Part shown: positions 12,160 to 22,370 of the stretch, piece after piece | Numbering within the stretch: position 1 is the first letter of the stretch | Layout of the letters: every line of letters begins with the position of its first letter | Origin: Ascidia mentula | Taxonomy: Eukaryota > Chordata > Ascidiacea > Phlebobranchia > Ascidiidae | DNA: 64,000 nt | Reading direction: 5' to 3' | NCBI GenBank assembly: GCA_947561715.1 | Contig: OX387201.1 | Coordinates: forward strand, 13,468,001 to 13,532,000 | Made by a program: the position numbers and the translations under genes | The notes under the pieces: generated by a model | Database searches by the model: none | Told to the model about the DNA's origin: nothing | Seen by the model: the letters and a program-made list of their open reading frames with translations, nothing else

Positions 12160-12543
12160 TTGCACATTTCTCAAGTTTTAATCAGGACGCCAATTTTTCC
12201 AAATTTCTCTTGGGCAATGTTAGACATGAATTCAGAAAAAGAAATTGTTTGTAAGGAAAAGGCAGTCTTTATCTTTTTACATACGTGTGCGGCTTTGGTT
12301 TTAGTTGTCTTTAGTTTTGGTTTCATCATACATTGTACCTTCTTTATCGCTGCAGGTTTCTGCTATGAGCAATTCAGTGATTACAATAGCCCTGCAAAAG
12401 CTCTTCCTCCGTCTACAAAGTATGTGTTTAAAGAAATAATCAGATGTGTTATTGCGTGTTATGTCATCAACATTAGACTTGTTGACATCAATATATATTT
12501 TGCCTGGAATGCTGCCTTCCACATTTTCGCGTTTGGTTGTTAA
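12160..12543 (+). CDS. unassigned open reading frame with hydrophobic segments
   Basis: A 127-codon open frame that I do not recognise. Starting from the internal Met at MLDMNSEKEIVCKEK, it has a hydrophilic beginning followed by a strong hydrophobic stretch (AALVLVVFSFGFIIHCTFFI), then a Pro/Ser-rich part and a second mildly hydrophobic end. A usable donor (aaagtatgtg, near 12419) lies after the Pro/Ser part, so it might be the first exon of a small membrane protein gene, but no second exon was found before copy D. It could equally be chance in AT-rich DNA. Low confidence. Confidence 0.22.
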   Translation: MHISQVLIRTPIFPNFSWAMLDMNSEKEIVCKEKAVFIFLHTCAALVLVVFSFGFIIHCTFFIAAGFCYEQFSDYNSPAKALPPSTKYVFKEIIRCVIACYVINIRLVDINIYFAWNAAFHIFAFGC

Positions 12544-12633
12544 CTCATTGGTCAACAGTACATCATTTCTTTCCTGTTTTTTACCAGGGTCTGTAAACGT
12601 CTTCTAATTTCACATACTCTTGTCAGGGCTCTG

Positions 12634-13292
12634 CACACCAGACGCGGTTGACGGTTGCGGCTGGCGATGCGTAGCCGTCGCGGATTTTCCCCCTCTTTTT
12701 GAAGCGGGAAGGGGATTCACACCTGCAGTGCGGTTGGCAGCAACGCGATAAAACATTTTAATATCTAAAATACCTTGAGCGTTTGTGTCGTAAAAATGTT
12801 GATGGGAAACTTCATTTAGTGTTATTATAAGACAACTAACTTAATAATCTATATAATGTTCATGTACGGAGCGTTTACTCACGACTTATATATTACTTGG
12901 TTCGCTTTTACTGTGAGGGCATCAAATGACTATGTAAGTGAAACTGATCTACAATATTTAGTTAAAGAAAAGTTTTTACAAAGTCCAAAAAATGAATTAC
13001 CCCAAATCCATTAATTATTGTAATCCATTAATTAATTTCTGATATTTTATCACCAAACTCTTCATATACAAATAGAATTACCTAAAACTACCTAAAATTA
13101 ATCGTAACAACCCAAAAACCCTGCAAAAACAAACTTCAGATGAACGCGGCTGACGGAAAAGTTAAACCAGATTTAACTCCGCCGTCAGACGCTTCGAGAG
13201 AGAAAATCACGCCGTCACTGCATGACGCCAGCTGGTGTGAATGCCCCGCCGCTTCGAAACCGCGTCGCCAGCCGTCAACAGCGTCTGGTGTG
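12634..13292. mobile_element. TIR-bounded non-autonomous DNA transposon, about 660 bp
   Basis: Left end cacaccagacgcggttgacg and right end cgtcaacagcgtctggtgtg are imperfect inverted repeats. The similarity extends about 40 bp inward (cggctggcgatgcg against the complement of cgcgtcgccagccg). Subterminal copies of the ggtgtgaat motif occur on both sides. No transposase frame is visible inside. The outer sequence (cagggctctg and aatcccggta) may extend the termini by ten bases, so the exact ends and target duplication are uncertain. Confidence 0.65.
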
Positions 13293-13662
13293 AATCCCGG
13301 TACATTTAGTGTTAAATATAACAAATATTGGGTATTTTTTTCCAAAACCAGAAGATCGGCCGTGAAATCGCGTCTGATATTAAAATCTATCCCCCAATTA
13401 ATTGATGATGGCTCCTTATTGTCCACAATTTATTTTTGACAAAGGTGCGGTAGCAGAATTAAATGTGCAACATTCAACGTTTTTTATCCATTCAGTGGTC
13501 ACTACATTTTTTAAGTCCATTTACTTCTTTACATGTTTTATAATCACGACTTAAGAAATACATTACTTCACACAGTTTTATGTCCAGTAAATGCTTGCGA
13601 AAGGAATTCATGGAAGGGGAATCAGTTTCATTTAACTATTTGCACTAAGATTTACATCATAT

Positions 13663-15981
13663 CTATTGTTCTTTCTTCACTTCTGGAGTTTTGCACATCA
13701 GGCCTCTAAACATCCATGCCGTAAAACTCACAAGAGTCAAAACTACATACGTCTTGTGTACAAGTAAACCAGGGCCTGCATAACAAATTATCGGTTTGTT
13801 TTCTATTTAAAAATCAAAAACTTTGTAGCTTACAAAGATGCATGCGAAAAAATAGTACTGACGAAAGCTTGTTACCAAAATGCTCACACAATTACCTGTC
13901 ACGATTTCGCTCAATCCTCCAGTTTTTTGAAAGCTTGGTGTGTACGTAGCATATAGCCGGATACATCAATTTTACACGGTTGGTAATCTGAGGCCACCAA
14001 ACATAGTCAGAAAGAATCCATCCCAATACGAAAATTACATAAACCGGCAACAGAAAATAGCCACAACTTTCTGTGGGGTCGCAATAACCTGCAAAAAGAC
14101 GATTATGAAACATAGATGTTAGTTCAATAATCGGAAATTGCCAAATGAAATATCGAGGAACAAATGTAAAACAAAATAATAAAAGTGTGGCGTCGCAATG
14201 CCTTTTTTACTTTGCTTTTAATAGTTATATGGTTTTGTTTAAACTTAATGTGCAAGTATTGATCATTCAATTCGTAATTCATCAGATTAATCTCTTAGAT
14301 CAATATTTATCAAGTATTCGTTTACGTTTTCTTTATTTCGTGAAATCAAAACAGAAATAGAGATATTTCATTTTCGTATAGTGTTGCTTTAGCATGATCT
14401 ATTAATTAGATGCTCTTTTGTTGGACCGCGTGCAATGCACAAACATAATTTTGTTGTGCGTTCTTTCAGTTTCTGATATGTAAAGTTTTGTACGAACTGA
14501 AGATACAAAAATTTACCTCTATAACTGGTGATTTAAAAGATTATTTCAATTTTGACGCTCAGGATTATAAAAAAAATGTGTTTCTTCAAATTTGGCATTG
14601 TTACAAGCAAAAGGCTATGAGCAAACGCGCAAAATACAAACTCGTATTCCCCAAATCTTCGGACGCAACCATTTGTATGTGAACATAGTGGAACTGATTT
14701 AATTTTCATGAAAAAAGGTTAGTGTTTAGTTAATTGTTATCTACCTCTCAACATTGCCTCACTTCCTGGACCATCTTTATATGCAATGGAAATGGTGCCA
14801 AAGGATACAATACAATGCCAATACCAGTTTGTGCATATCGCCAGACCTTCGACGACTGTTAGGTCATACCACAAGAGTAACTTTCCTAGATTTGATTTGT
14901 GGCCATGTGCTGCCCTGCATTTCAACACTGAAACAAACCCAAACAGGAAAAAACATGCTGAACCAATCATAAATAATTCCATATACACATGTTGTTCCAA
15001 GCCCAACAAAAAAAGCCAGGGAGTTGTTGTGTAGATGGTTGGCAATACGCCGATTAGGTAACCCTGCAAAATTTCAAAGATATTAAATCAGTTTGCTTTT
15101 TATATAACTTAAAACCAAATAAAAATAAACATGATACAATGTCTGAGTTTAAACAACGATATCATACCATAGGAAATAGGTCTTCCATTTTGCTTCCGTA
15201 GCAAATGTACAGACTGTATCCTCCTAGCATTGCTGTGACCATACAGAACCACATGAGTTTCATCTGCAAAAAATGTTTCATTGCCCTTGACTCTTAAAAC
15301 CGCTGCTTTGAAAATAATCTTATCTTTTTTTTCAGGAAAAACATTTGTTCAAGTACTGCATGAAGTTGTTAGTTGCAACAACAAAAAATCAACGAATAAA
15401 TACTACCGAAATAGAATGTAATACAGCTACCGTATCACACAAAAGCATGCAAATATACAAGTAAGCAATATTGCTGAGAAGATTTGCTATTTCAGCAGAT
15501 AATCATTATTGATAAAAATTAGTCCAATCCCGAACGTGACCAAATAAATAATTACCATCGGCACAAGCACAAGTGTAACCACGGTGAATCTTTGCGCAAA
15601 ACCTTGTAAAGGTTTTAGATCTGTAAAACGTGAATTTCAGTTTAAAAACATATTGCCACCCACAGCAGATACACTAAAAAAATTCATTTAAATCTCTGCA
15701 TTTCTGAATAAGACTGATTCATTAATTGTGGCAGAATCTAGCGCTCGGTTGGCACCAACGACACCAATTTATTAACATTAATAACGAAATCTATTTTTCA
15801 ATAATTGCAATATAATTTATCAGACTTGTACACCATTTTGTTTTAAATAGTAATATTCCTAAATACACAAAGAGAAGTTACCTGGATATAGCGCTTGCAA
15901 TGTTCCATAATACCTTAAACTTATGCCGCATATTATGATAAACAAAACAGTCATACACTTTCCACAGCTCAGAGTGTTCAT
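13663..15981 (-). pseudogene. multi-pass membrane protein, divergent array copy D, frame broken in exon 5
   Basis: Six exons on the minus strand: 15981-15882, 15620-15556, 15263-15168, 15063-14745, 14088-13896 and 13775-13663. All splice sites are intact and exons 1, 2, 4 and 6 match the lengths of B and C. Exon 3 is one codon shorter. Exon 5 lacks 20 bp relative to B (between tgctacgt and acacacc, near 13938), which shifts the frame; translation would end early in exon 6 with a changed tail. Residues 1-120 are clearly divergent (start MNTLSCGKCMTVLFIIICG), but from the CRAAHGHKSNLGK block onward the DNA is nearly identical to B and C, suggesting gene conversion. It may be a recent pseudogene, a polymorphic null allele, or a gene with an altered C-terminus. 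Confidence 0.7.
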
Positions 15982-16226
15982 TGTTTTTAGCGAAAGGGTT
16001 TCTAACATTTGTTTACATCAAGTTATAAAATTTTATAGAAGCAAGTAAAGTTCGTGCTGCGGATGTTACGCGTTTTATGACAGCATCGTCACTGCGCGCC
16101 AGGCAAAAACTATCGCTATGGTTAAGTCTTGTTTATACATTCCAGTGTGTCATCCAGGGTTGGCCAAGATTTACCAAGGAAGGTAAACAAAGATCGATTA
16201 TTTCGTTTCTAAACCAGTCAACTTAA

Positions 16227-17148
16227 AGTGCATATGACACGGAAAAATAAAACATGTTAATAATCAAACTAAGAGATGTTCATAACTTTAGAACATTTTT
16301 GGCGAAAAAAGTAGATTGATACGACGACTGGTTTCTGAGATACAGCTGATCAGAGTCGCACTTTTGCCGCTGCGAACGAAATCGTGCGAAAGCGAGATTT
16401 TGTTGCGTGACGTCATAGAAGGCGCTTCGGTCGTGCGCGAGTGCTGGCAGCAAGCCTTACGCGTAGGAATGGAAAACATTGTAAAACCGGTTTAAGCATA
16501 ATATTGCATTAAACAGGGGACAAAAAGGAAACAAGTGAAATAAACGGATTTTGATGTTAATTTAAGCTGAAGACAGATGGCCGCTGTTCGACCTATTATG
16601 TCCTATTTAGTTGTGTAATAATAAAACAGTTACAGGAACAGGGTGTTCTTGTTGTTACAGCATTTATGATCGCCAACGTGATACATTAACTTTTGAAAAC
16701 ACGACAGAGACAAACCGTTAGTTTAGCATTGTCGTTTTGTCCACTCACAGTTATGTCGTTTCTGCTATACCCTATGGTCTTCCGCTAATTAGAGACAAAT
16801 AAGCCTTTGATTCGTGACGTCACAATGACAAATTTTTGTGTGATGCAAAACCCTGTCCTCACCTTTACCGTAACGTAATCTGTGGATTCTCCCATGTTTG
16901 AAACTATTCGATATCTGCAAAAAAAGGCGCCTTCTCCTATCTAAACAATGCATTTTTTCGACGCGAGTGCCTTATGTGATGTCATTTTCTCCTTAGCGCA
17001 AAAGGTTTACGATTTTTGGTCGCCGTTACTTTTCGTGCAGTTTTTTACATTTTTTAGTTGACGTAGAACCATGAAACTTTGGATATATGTTTGTTGTAGA
17101 TGTACCTTTAGTTTTACGCAAAGTTGTCATGGCTGTGTCATATGCACT
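16227..17148. mobile_element. non-autonomous DNA transposon in a duplicated TTAA (piggyBac-type target)
   Basis: Terminal inverted repeats are agtgcatatgacacgg at 16227-16242 and its complement ending at 17148, with one difference. The element is flanked on both sides by TTAA (16223-16226 and 17149-17152), the target duplication typical of piggyBac-superfamily transposons. No coding frame of any length is present, so it would be mobilised in trans. A second, truncated copy in opposite orientation sits at 53869-54178 in the dehydrogenase cluster. Confidence 0.75.
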
Positions 17149-17492
17149 TTAACAGTTATTTAAGTTAATTGCCCAAATTGTATTTCCTTTATTTAGTAAG
17201 AGTGACTTCACAATAAAAACTCGTTAGCAACTAAGATTGTATCTGATTATAATTTACTTCCTCATGAGTGGTATGTACCGTTGGATGTCGTTAGCCTGTT
17301 TATGTCCTTTCCGGCAGATGCTGCGCTCAGAATTTAATTCTACGGTTTTTACATAACAAAAGTGTTGTATTCTTCAGTCACAAACAGTTCAGTTGTGGAT
17401 ACAACTGGTTGTACAGGCACACAAAATACGAAAATAACGCCAGGAGCGCAAAAAAAACACAAGAAAAAGGGAATCGATAACAATGGCATCGC

Positions 17493-17826
17493 TTGTATCG
17501 TGACGTGACCAGGTGTCTAACGGGGCGTAACAATTACAACAAGTTGTTGTAAACAGCAGGAAAATACCGTAGGATGGTCCAACACCCTATCGAAAAGGGT
17601 ACGACCCAAACCAAAGCGTTGTGTATTATACTCCGTGTGAGGACTGCGATGGAGCATATATAGGTGAAACTGGAAGAGCGTTACAGACTCGGTTAAACGA
17701 GCATCGCCGCGACGTTGCAGCGAAGAATGAAAAGACAGCACTGGCAAAACACGCTGCCACACTCGGCCACCGAGTTAACTTTGACGAGGTCCAACTATTG
17801 CGTTAATGATCTGGTCACGTGACGAT
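17493..17826 (+). mobile_element. Penelope-like retroelement fragment encoding a GIY-YIG endonuclease domain
   Basis: An open frame at 17573-17806 encodes about 77 residues, including YYTPCEDCDGAYIGETGRAL and then TRLNEHRRDV. This is the GIY-YIG nuclease core as found at the C-terminus of Penelope-like element proteins: the Tyr pair, Gly, the following Arg in TRLNEH, and a downstream conserved His in KHAATLGH. No reverse transcriptase domain is recognisable just upstream, so this is a 3' fragment of an old copy. It is flanked by inverted repeats of about 20 bp (gtatcgtgacgtgacc near 17493 and ggtcacgtgacgatac near 17812). A ctgagga..gaaac motif follows at 17901-17933. Confidence 0.65.
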
Positions 17827-19887
17827 ACACGCGGTTTTCTTACGTTTTTATTGCGTTTTTCGTGTTTATGCGCTTGATGCATTATCGTTGCGACATAACC
17901 CTGAGGAAGTCTCGCCGGATGGTGGATGAAACGTTGGTTTCAATAAGCACTGAAGTGCCCGAAGAGCAATTCCCTATTAATTCAAAGTTAATGATTGTGG
18001 AGTAGGAAAGTTACCTGGGCACTGCACACACGAATATACCATCGAAAAACACCGGCTTTTTGGTCGTAAAAATCCAGAAACACTTCATGAAACCAAAACA
18101 AGTGGGCTACTCATTGGGCCAAAAAAATGATTTGCATTCTGAACGCTAGGTCAACGCAAAATGTTTGAACAAGATCTACGAAAGAGTGTGGCTGCATATA
18201 GGACTGTATTTGTGCAAATCATGGAATTATGGAGGTCATAATGCACTATGACCACAATGTGCCGATCGGCAATTTTCTGAATGCCGGGTTTGGAGTGCTA
18301 AAATACTGTTATTCCATTAATGATTTGAAATAGTTGGTCCTCTCGGGAGACAACGACTGTATTGGCCTACAGATGATGCGCCTTCGGCGACACTCGCAGG
18401 ATATTTAGGAGACTGGCTTCCAAATCAATTTGCACGATCGTGGGGCCATGCCACTGTCTCTTTATTTTTAAATTTTGGTTGACAAGTGCTGGCTAATACC
18501 AAAATGATTTAGTGGGCGATCCTACCTTACAATGCAATAGTAAGATACATTTCCTCGAAGATACGGAATAAACATGAACGATTCAACTTCGGTGTCTCAT
18601 GGGGCCTGGCTTACTCACACATCTGGGTTTTATTGCATTTCGCTGTGGCTGCGTTGCTATTGTAACATACAAAAAGATCTATGCATTTGTAATTTGTGTT
18701 GGTTTGGACATTGGATTACTAACCATGTTGTTGTTTGAATATAAAAGCTGTACTTTTGCCAACTGCGTACTCTCGCCTTCCTGGAATGGCTCATTACCAG
18801 CATTAATGCGTGAAGACGTGCGAGCTTTTTCCCCATCACGCGGATACGCGTTGTATTAAAACCAAACTTCCTTGTTTTTACATTAAGATGATGCAGCAGT
18901 TAACAAAATAAATAGGCAGTTGTTTGCTATACACATCCAGAATTTTAACTTTCAACAACCGCAAGATAAGATCAACCAGTTCGACTATTCTCTGTTACGT
19001 CACAATAAAAAATCGTGCAATGATGGGGTTCGTCATACTTGCGCTTATAAGACGGAAGTACAGTTTAGAACCCCAGTTGCAGAGATATCCTAATACGGTG
19101 TATTAATGGTTTAAGATTAACCGTTTCAGAACATTTTGGCAGTGTATTACAGCTTGCCGACTTATTCCATTTCAATTATTATTAACTTAATTACCTTTTA
19201 GGTTGCAGACAGCTTGTGTTTTGGTGGCAGCGATACATAGCAACCAGCAGGAAGTCATCGGCGCAACAACACAAGGCAAGAACTAGTCATTTTGGCTCAG
19301 TGTTTGGGGCGTTTCGTGTCGACAGGACATTTGCCAGCGTCGTGTAAACACAAGTCAATCGCACGCACTTTCAGAGCAGTGACGTTGTTTCCGGCATGAC
19401 GTCACACAGCGACGCGTGTATTTGCATCGGAAACAATGACTGTTTCCAATGTTGCCGATGGATGTATGCTGTCGGGCTGTTCAGCAGCATAGGCGGGACT
19501 GATATCGTCTGAAACGTGGGCGATAATCACACGTACGCGGTTCATTCGGTTACGCAGGAGATGCCCACTCGCAACAGAAGCTGATACGTAGCAAAGACAG
19601 CAAGATAATAATAGGCAAATATATTTGATATAAGATGTGGGCAGTACCTGTTTAAAGCAGGTTCAGTGCAGCATTTCGTTCTGCTTCCAACGTTTTAAAG
19701 CTTGCTTGAAGAAGCAAAAGAAATGGCTTAAAAAATAAAAAATAAATAGATATGCATAAATGTAAAGATGTTTCTGTTGTGTTTCAGTTTGAACTGCTGT
19801 AGGTTTATGAGAGTATGAAATGCTCTAGTTACATTCAGTCCATGGTTGTTTGGTCTCTTTGTTTCTAAGATTGTTTTTACTGACATC

Positions 19888-20403
19888 ATGGGAAATTTAT
19901 GCTCTGGTCGCAAGGAAATACGTATGGTGCTGATCGGCCTTGACCTTGCTGGTAAAACTTCTGTGCTGAATTCGCTCAAACATGGTGAGGCTGGTACGAC
20001 AACGCCTACTGTGGGGTTCAACTTTGAAACTGTGACCTTCAAAAACATGGATTTCAACATATGGGACACAGGTGGTCAAGACAAGATCCGCGATTTATGG
20101 AAGCATTACTACGAGCAAGTGGACGGAATTCTCTTCGTTGTGGATTCAACTGACGAGGCAAGATTGGATGAGGCTAAAGATGCACTTCATAAAGCACTGC
20201 GTGATATGAACCTTCAAAATGCTTTTGTGTGTGTTCTGGCCAACAAGAGGGACTTGGAAACCTGCATGCCTATTGACACCATTCAATCCGGTTTACAATT
20301 GAACAACTTGCCCGAAAGCAGAAGATGGACATTAAAGGAAGTTAGTGCAGTGAAGGGTACGGGCTTGGACGAGGTCCTTACATGGACCGCGAAACAGAAA
20401 TGA
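19888..20403 (+). CDS. Arf-family small GTPase, intronless
   Basis: 171 residues. The start is placed at MGNLCSG (19888) rather than at an in-frame Met 14 codons earlier, because Gly2 would be the N-myristoylation site of Arf proteins. Guanine-nucleotide motifs are intact: P-loop GLDLAGKT (17-24), switch I with TTPTVGFNFET (38-48), switch II WDTGGQDKIRDLW with the catalytic Gln64, NKRD (119-122) and SAVKG. Arf proteins regulate vesicle coat recruitment and membrane traffic through a GTP-dependent myristoyl/amphipathic N-terminus. This one is about ten residues shorter than usual Arfs and divergent (Leu20 and Thr61 where Arf1 has Ala and Val). Every other conserved gene in the window has introns, so this is probably a retrocopy that has kept an open frame. 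An AATAAA lies at 21138-21143. The exact subfamily is not assignable by eye. Confidence 0.85.
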   Translation: MGNLCSGRKEIRMVLIGLDLAGKTSVLNSLKHGEAGTTTPTVGFNFETVTFKNMDFNIWDTGGQDKIRDLWKHYYEQVDGILFVVDSTDEARLDEAKDALHKALRDMNLQNAFVCVLANKRDLETCMPIDTIQSGLQLNNLPESRRWTLKEVSAVKGTGLDEVLTWTAKQK

Positions 20404-22370
20404 TTCTTGACACTACACCAAGATATCCCAGCCCTGGAAACTTGAAATACTCATAACTTGGTTTCTAATTTTGGTTTGCCCTTGAAAATGGTGGTATCTG
20501 TGTGGGTAGAGATAACATTCTTCTATCCAAAGCATTATTTGTCATTCAAAAATGTTTATGTACATAATTCGTAAAGATACAGTTACGTGGTGGGTAGTCA
20601 AAGTAACTAAACCTTGAAGGTAGCACTCAAAGACAATATAATATACTTGATCAAGGTATGTTGGCTCATTTTAGCGTAGGTTTCAACTCTTTAAATATAC
20701 TCAGTAAGTTACGGTGACACTGAGTAAATACACCCAACATTGCTAGTCGCGGCAAACCACCGGTTATGTCATCATCATGTAGGCAGCCTTGTTTTGAGTA
20801 AACGCTCATTGGTTTTAAAGCTTGTACGACATGTCGAGACATCCATGTAAATGGAATGTAGAAACCTTAGAATTTAGCCCACGCTGCTTTCTCTAACTGT
20901 CGAGAAGGTAGACGACCATATGTTGGATCCAATTCGTTGCTTGAACTTCCATAGTCAACAACACATGTTGTTAAAATATTTAAAACACTTTTGAACACTA
21001 TGGGATACATTTTGAACAAATGTTTACTTATTTCTTTGAACTACTAAAAGTCGTGACCCCGGAATGTGTTTTTGTTCTGAAGATTTTTCATTATTGCCAG
21101 GTAGTATTTCAGTGCATTTTTAGAATATCTAAAATTAAATAAATCGTATGTTTCAATAAATTTTGAGCTGCAGACAGTGTACGTTGTTTCGAGCTATTAA
21201 TTACCACCAGTGCAGCTGAATTTACGGTGCGCCACCAGTATTTGCAAAATTTTACCAGCTTGTCCTGTAGTAAAAAGAGGAGTCCAGGAAGTTATATGTT
21301 CATGGGCCCATTGTTACTATTCATTCCCCCCCAACTCGGTATGGGAACTGGTGCGGCGCCGGGCTGCATCCTCCCCCACGTGGGTCATGTTTTTGACTCT
21401 TGCAATGAATAAAGACTGCTAACAACGTAGCAATATTTCATGCAACAGCAGAACAAGCAGGATCTCTGGCTTGACGATCACAGCTATCGTATCGAGATCA
21501 CAAGGTTTACTGACCTCCAAGCCAAGTTGAAACGGTCAATTTTTGCTAACAATTACCTAAATACACGACACAAATCATTCTGCAATGCAATCTATATTTT
21601 GCGTTCTTCGCAAACATCGGGCGGCGACGGAGCCGAACACAAACTGACAAATATCAGTTTCATTTGTTTTGACAAGGAGCAACACCACAACGGATAGCGA
21701 TATATTGAAACAGGGGGACCTACTTTGTACAGCGAACATCGAATCACGTGTCACCACTTGTTCCGACTCGCTAGATAGAATTTTATTGCACAGAGATGGG
21801 TATGGGTGTAGGAGGCCGCTCCGCCTATTATGTACAGGCACGTGTGTAGGAGAAAAGCAACGGGGACACGCTTATATATAAGAGAGATGGGGCATGTTCA
21901 AATGTTATGTATATATAGGTATAATATGGCACTTGGATGCTACTTGACTCTTGGTTTATCTTTGGTCTTGGATGAAGGTAATTCAAATGCGAAAAGTACA
22001 CACAATTGGGGGCGCAAAATAGAATACAAAGCAACGTTTACTTACTTTAGTTGGATTGCCACCCACTAGCACCAATAGCAATGCGATCTAAGGCAAACTA
22101 AGCGATATTTGTTTCCATTTTGGGGTTGGCAATCGATGTTTTAAAAATCTCAACCCGCTTTACGAGGCAGTATACAGTGTTACATGTTTTACGACGTCAT
22201 TTAATTTGTGACACAACCGCAATAAATTATTCGTTACGACGTAAAAAGTAGGGGACAACATAATGAAAGATCTTGATCGCATTTCAAAGGTGGACCAATT
22301 TTTTGTGTTTTCTGTATTTTTGTTAGGGTTTAAGGCACCTCCGGCTTCCACATAAGGCTGCGAGCATCGC
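20404..22370. other. intergenic region between the convergent Arf and vigilin genes
   Basis: Holds the 3' untranslated regions of both genes. The Arf signal AATAAA is at 21138-21143; a minus-strand AATAAA (tttatt at 21782-21787) is the nearest canonical signal for vigilin, about 585 bp beyond its stop. The stretch 21200-21420 includes GC-rich patches (ggtgcggcgccgggctgc) unlike the surroundings but has no recognisable coding sense. No other gene was seen. Confidence 0.45.

Larger units (their letters stand above)
11497..13662. other. intergenic region between convergent copies C and D
   Basis: The region 11497-11985 is the 3' flank of C, duplicated after B. A long open stretch (12160-12543) and a TIR-bounded insertion (12634-13292) are described separately. 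A minus-strand AATAAA (tttatt at 13429-13434) lies about 230 bp beyond the stop of copy D and is its likely polyadenylation signal. Nothing else is recognised. Confidence 0.5.
15982..19887. other. repeat-rich intergenic region between copy D and the Arf gene
   Basis: This stretch contains the 922-bp TTAA element (16227-17148) and the GIY-YIG fragment (about 17493-17826), described separately. From 17950 to 19200 I see nothing recognisable apart from short chance open frames. Between 19200 and 19600 base composition is more GC-balanced and includes atgacgtcac near 19398, a CRE-like site about 490 bp before the Arf start; this is a plausible promoter area for that gene. Confidence 0.45.

Noticed and set aside
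17901-17933. Confident hammerhead ribozyme call
   Set aside because: The core bases fit but helix II pairs poorly and helices I and III were not found; kept only as a lead.
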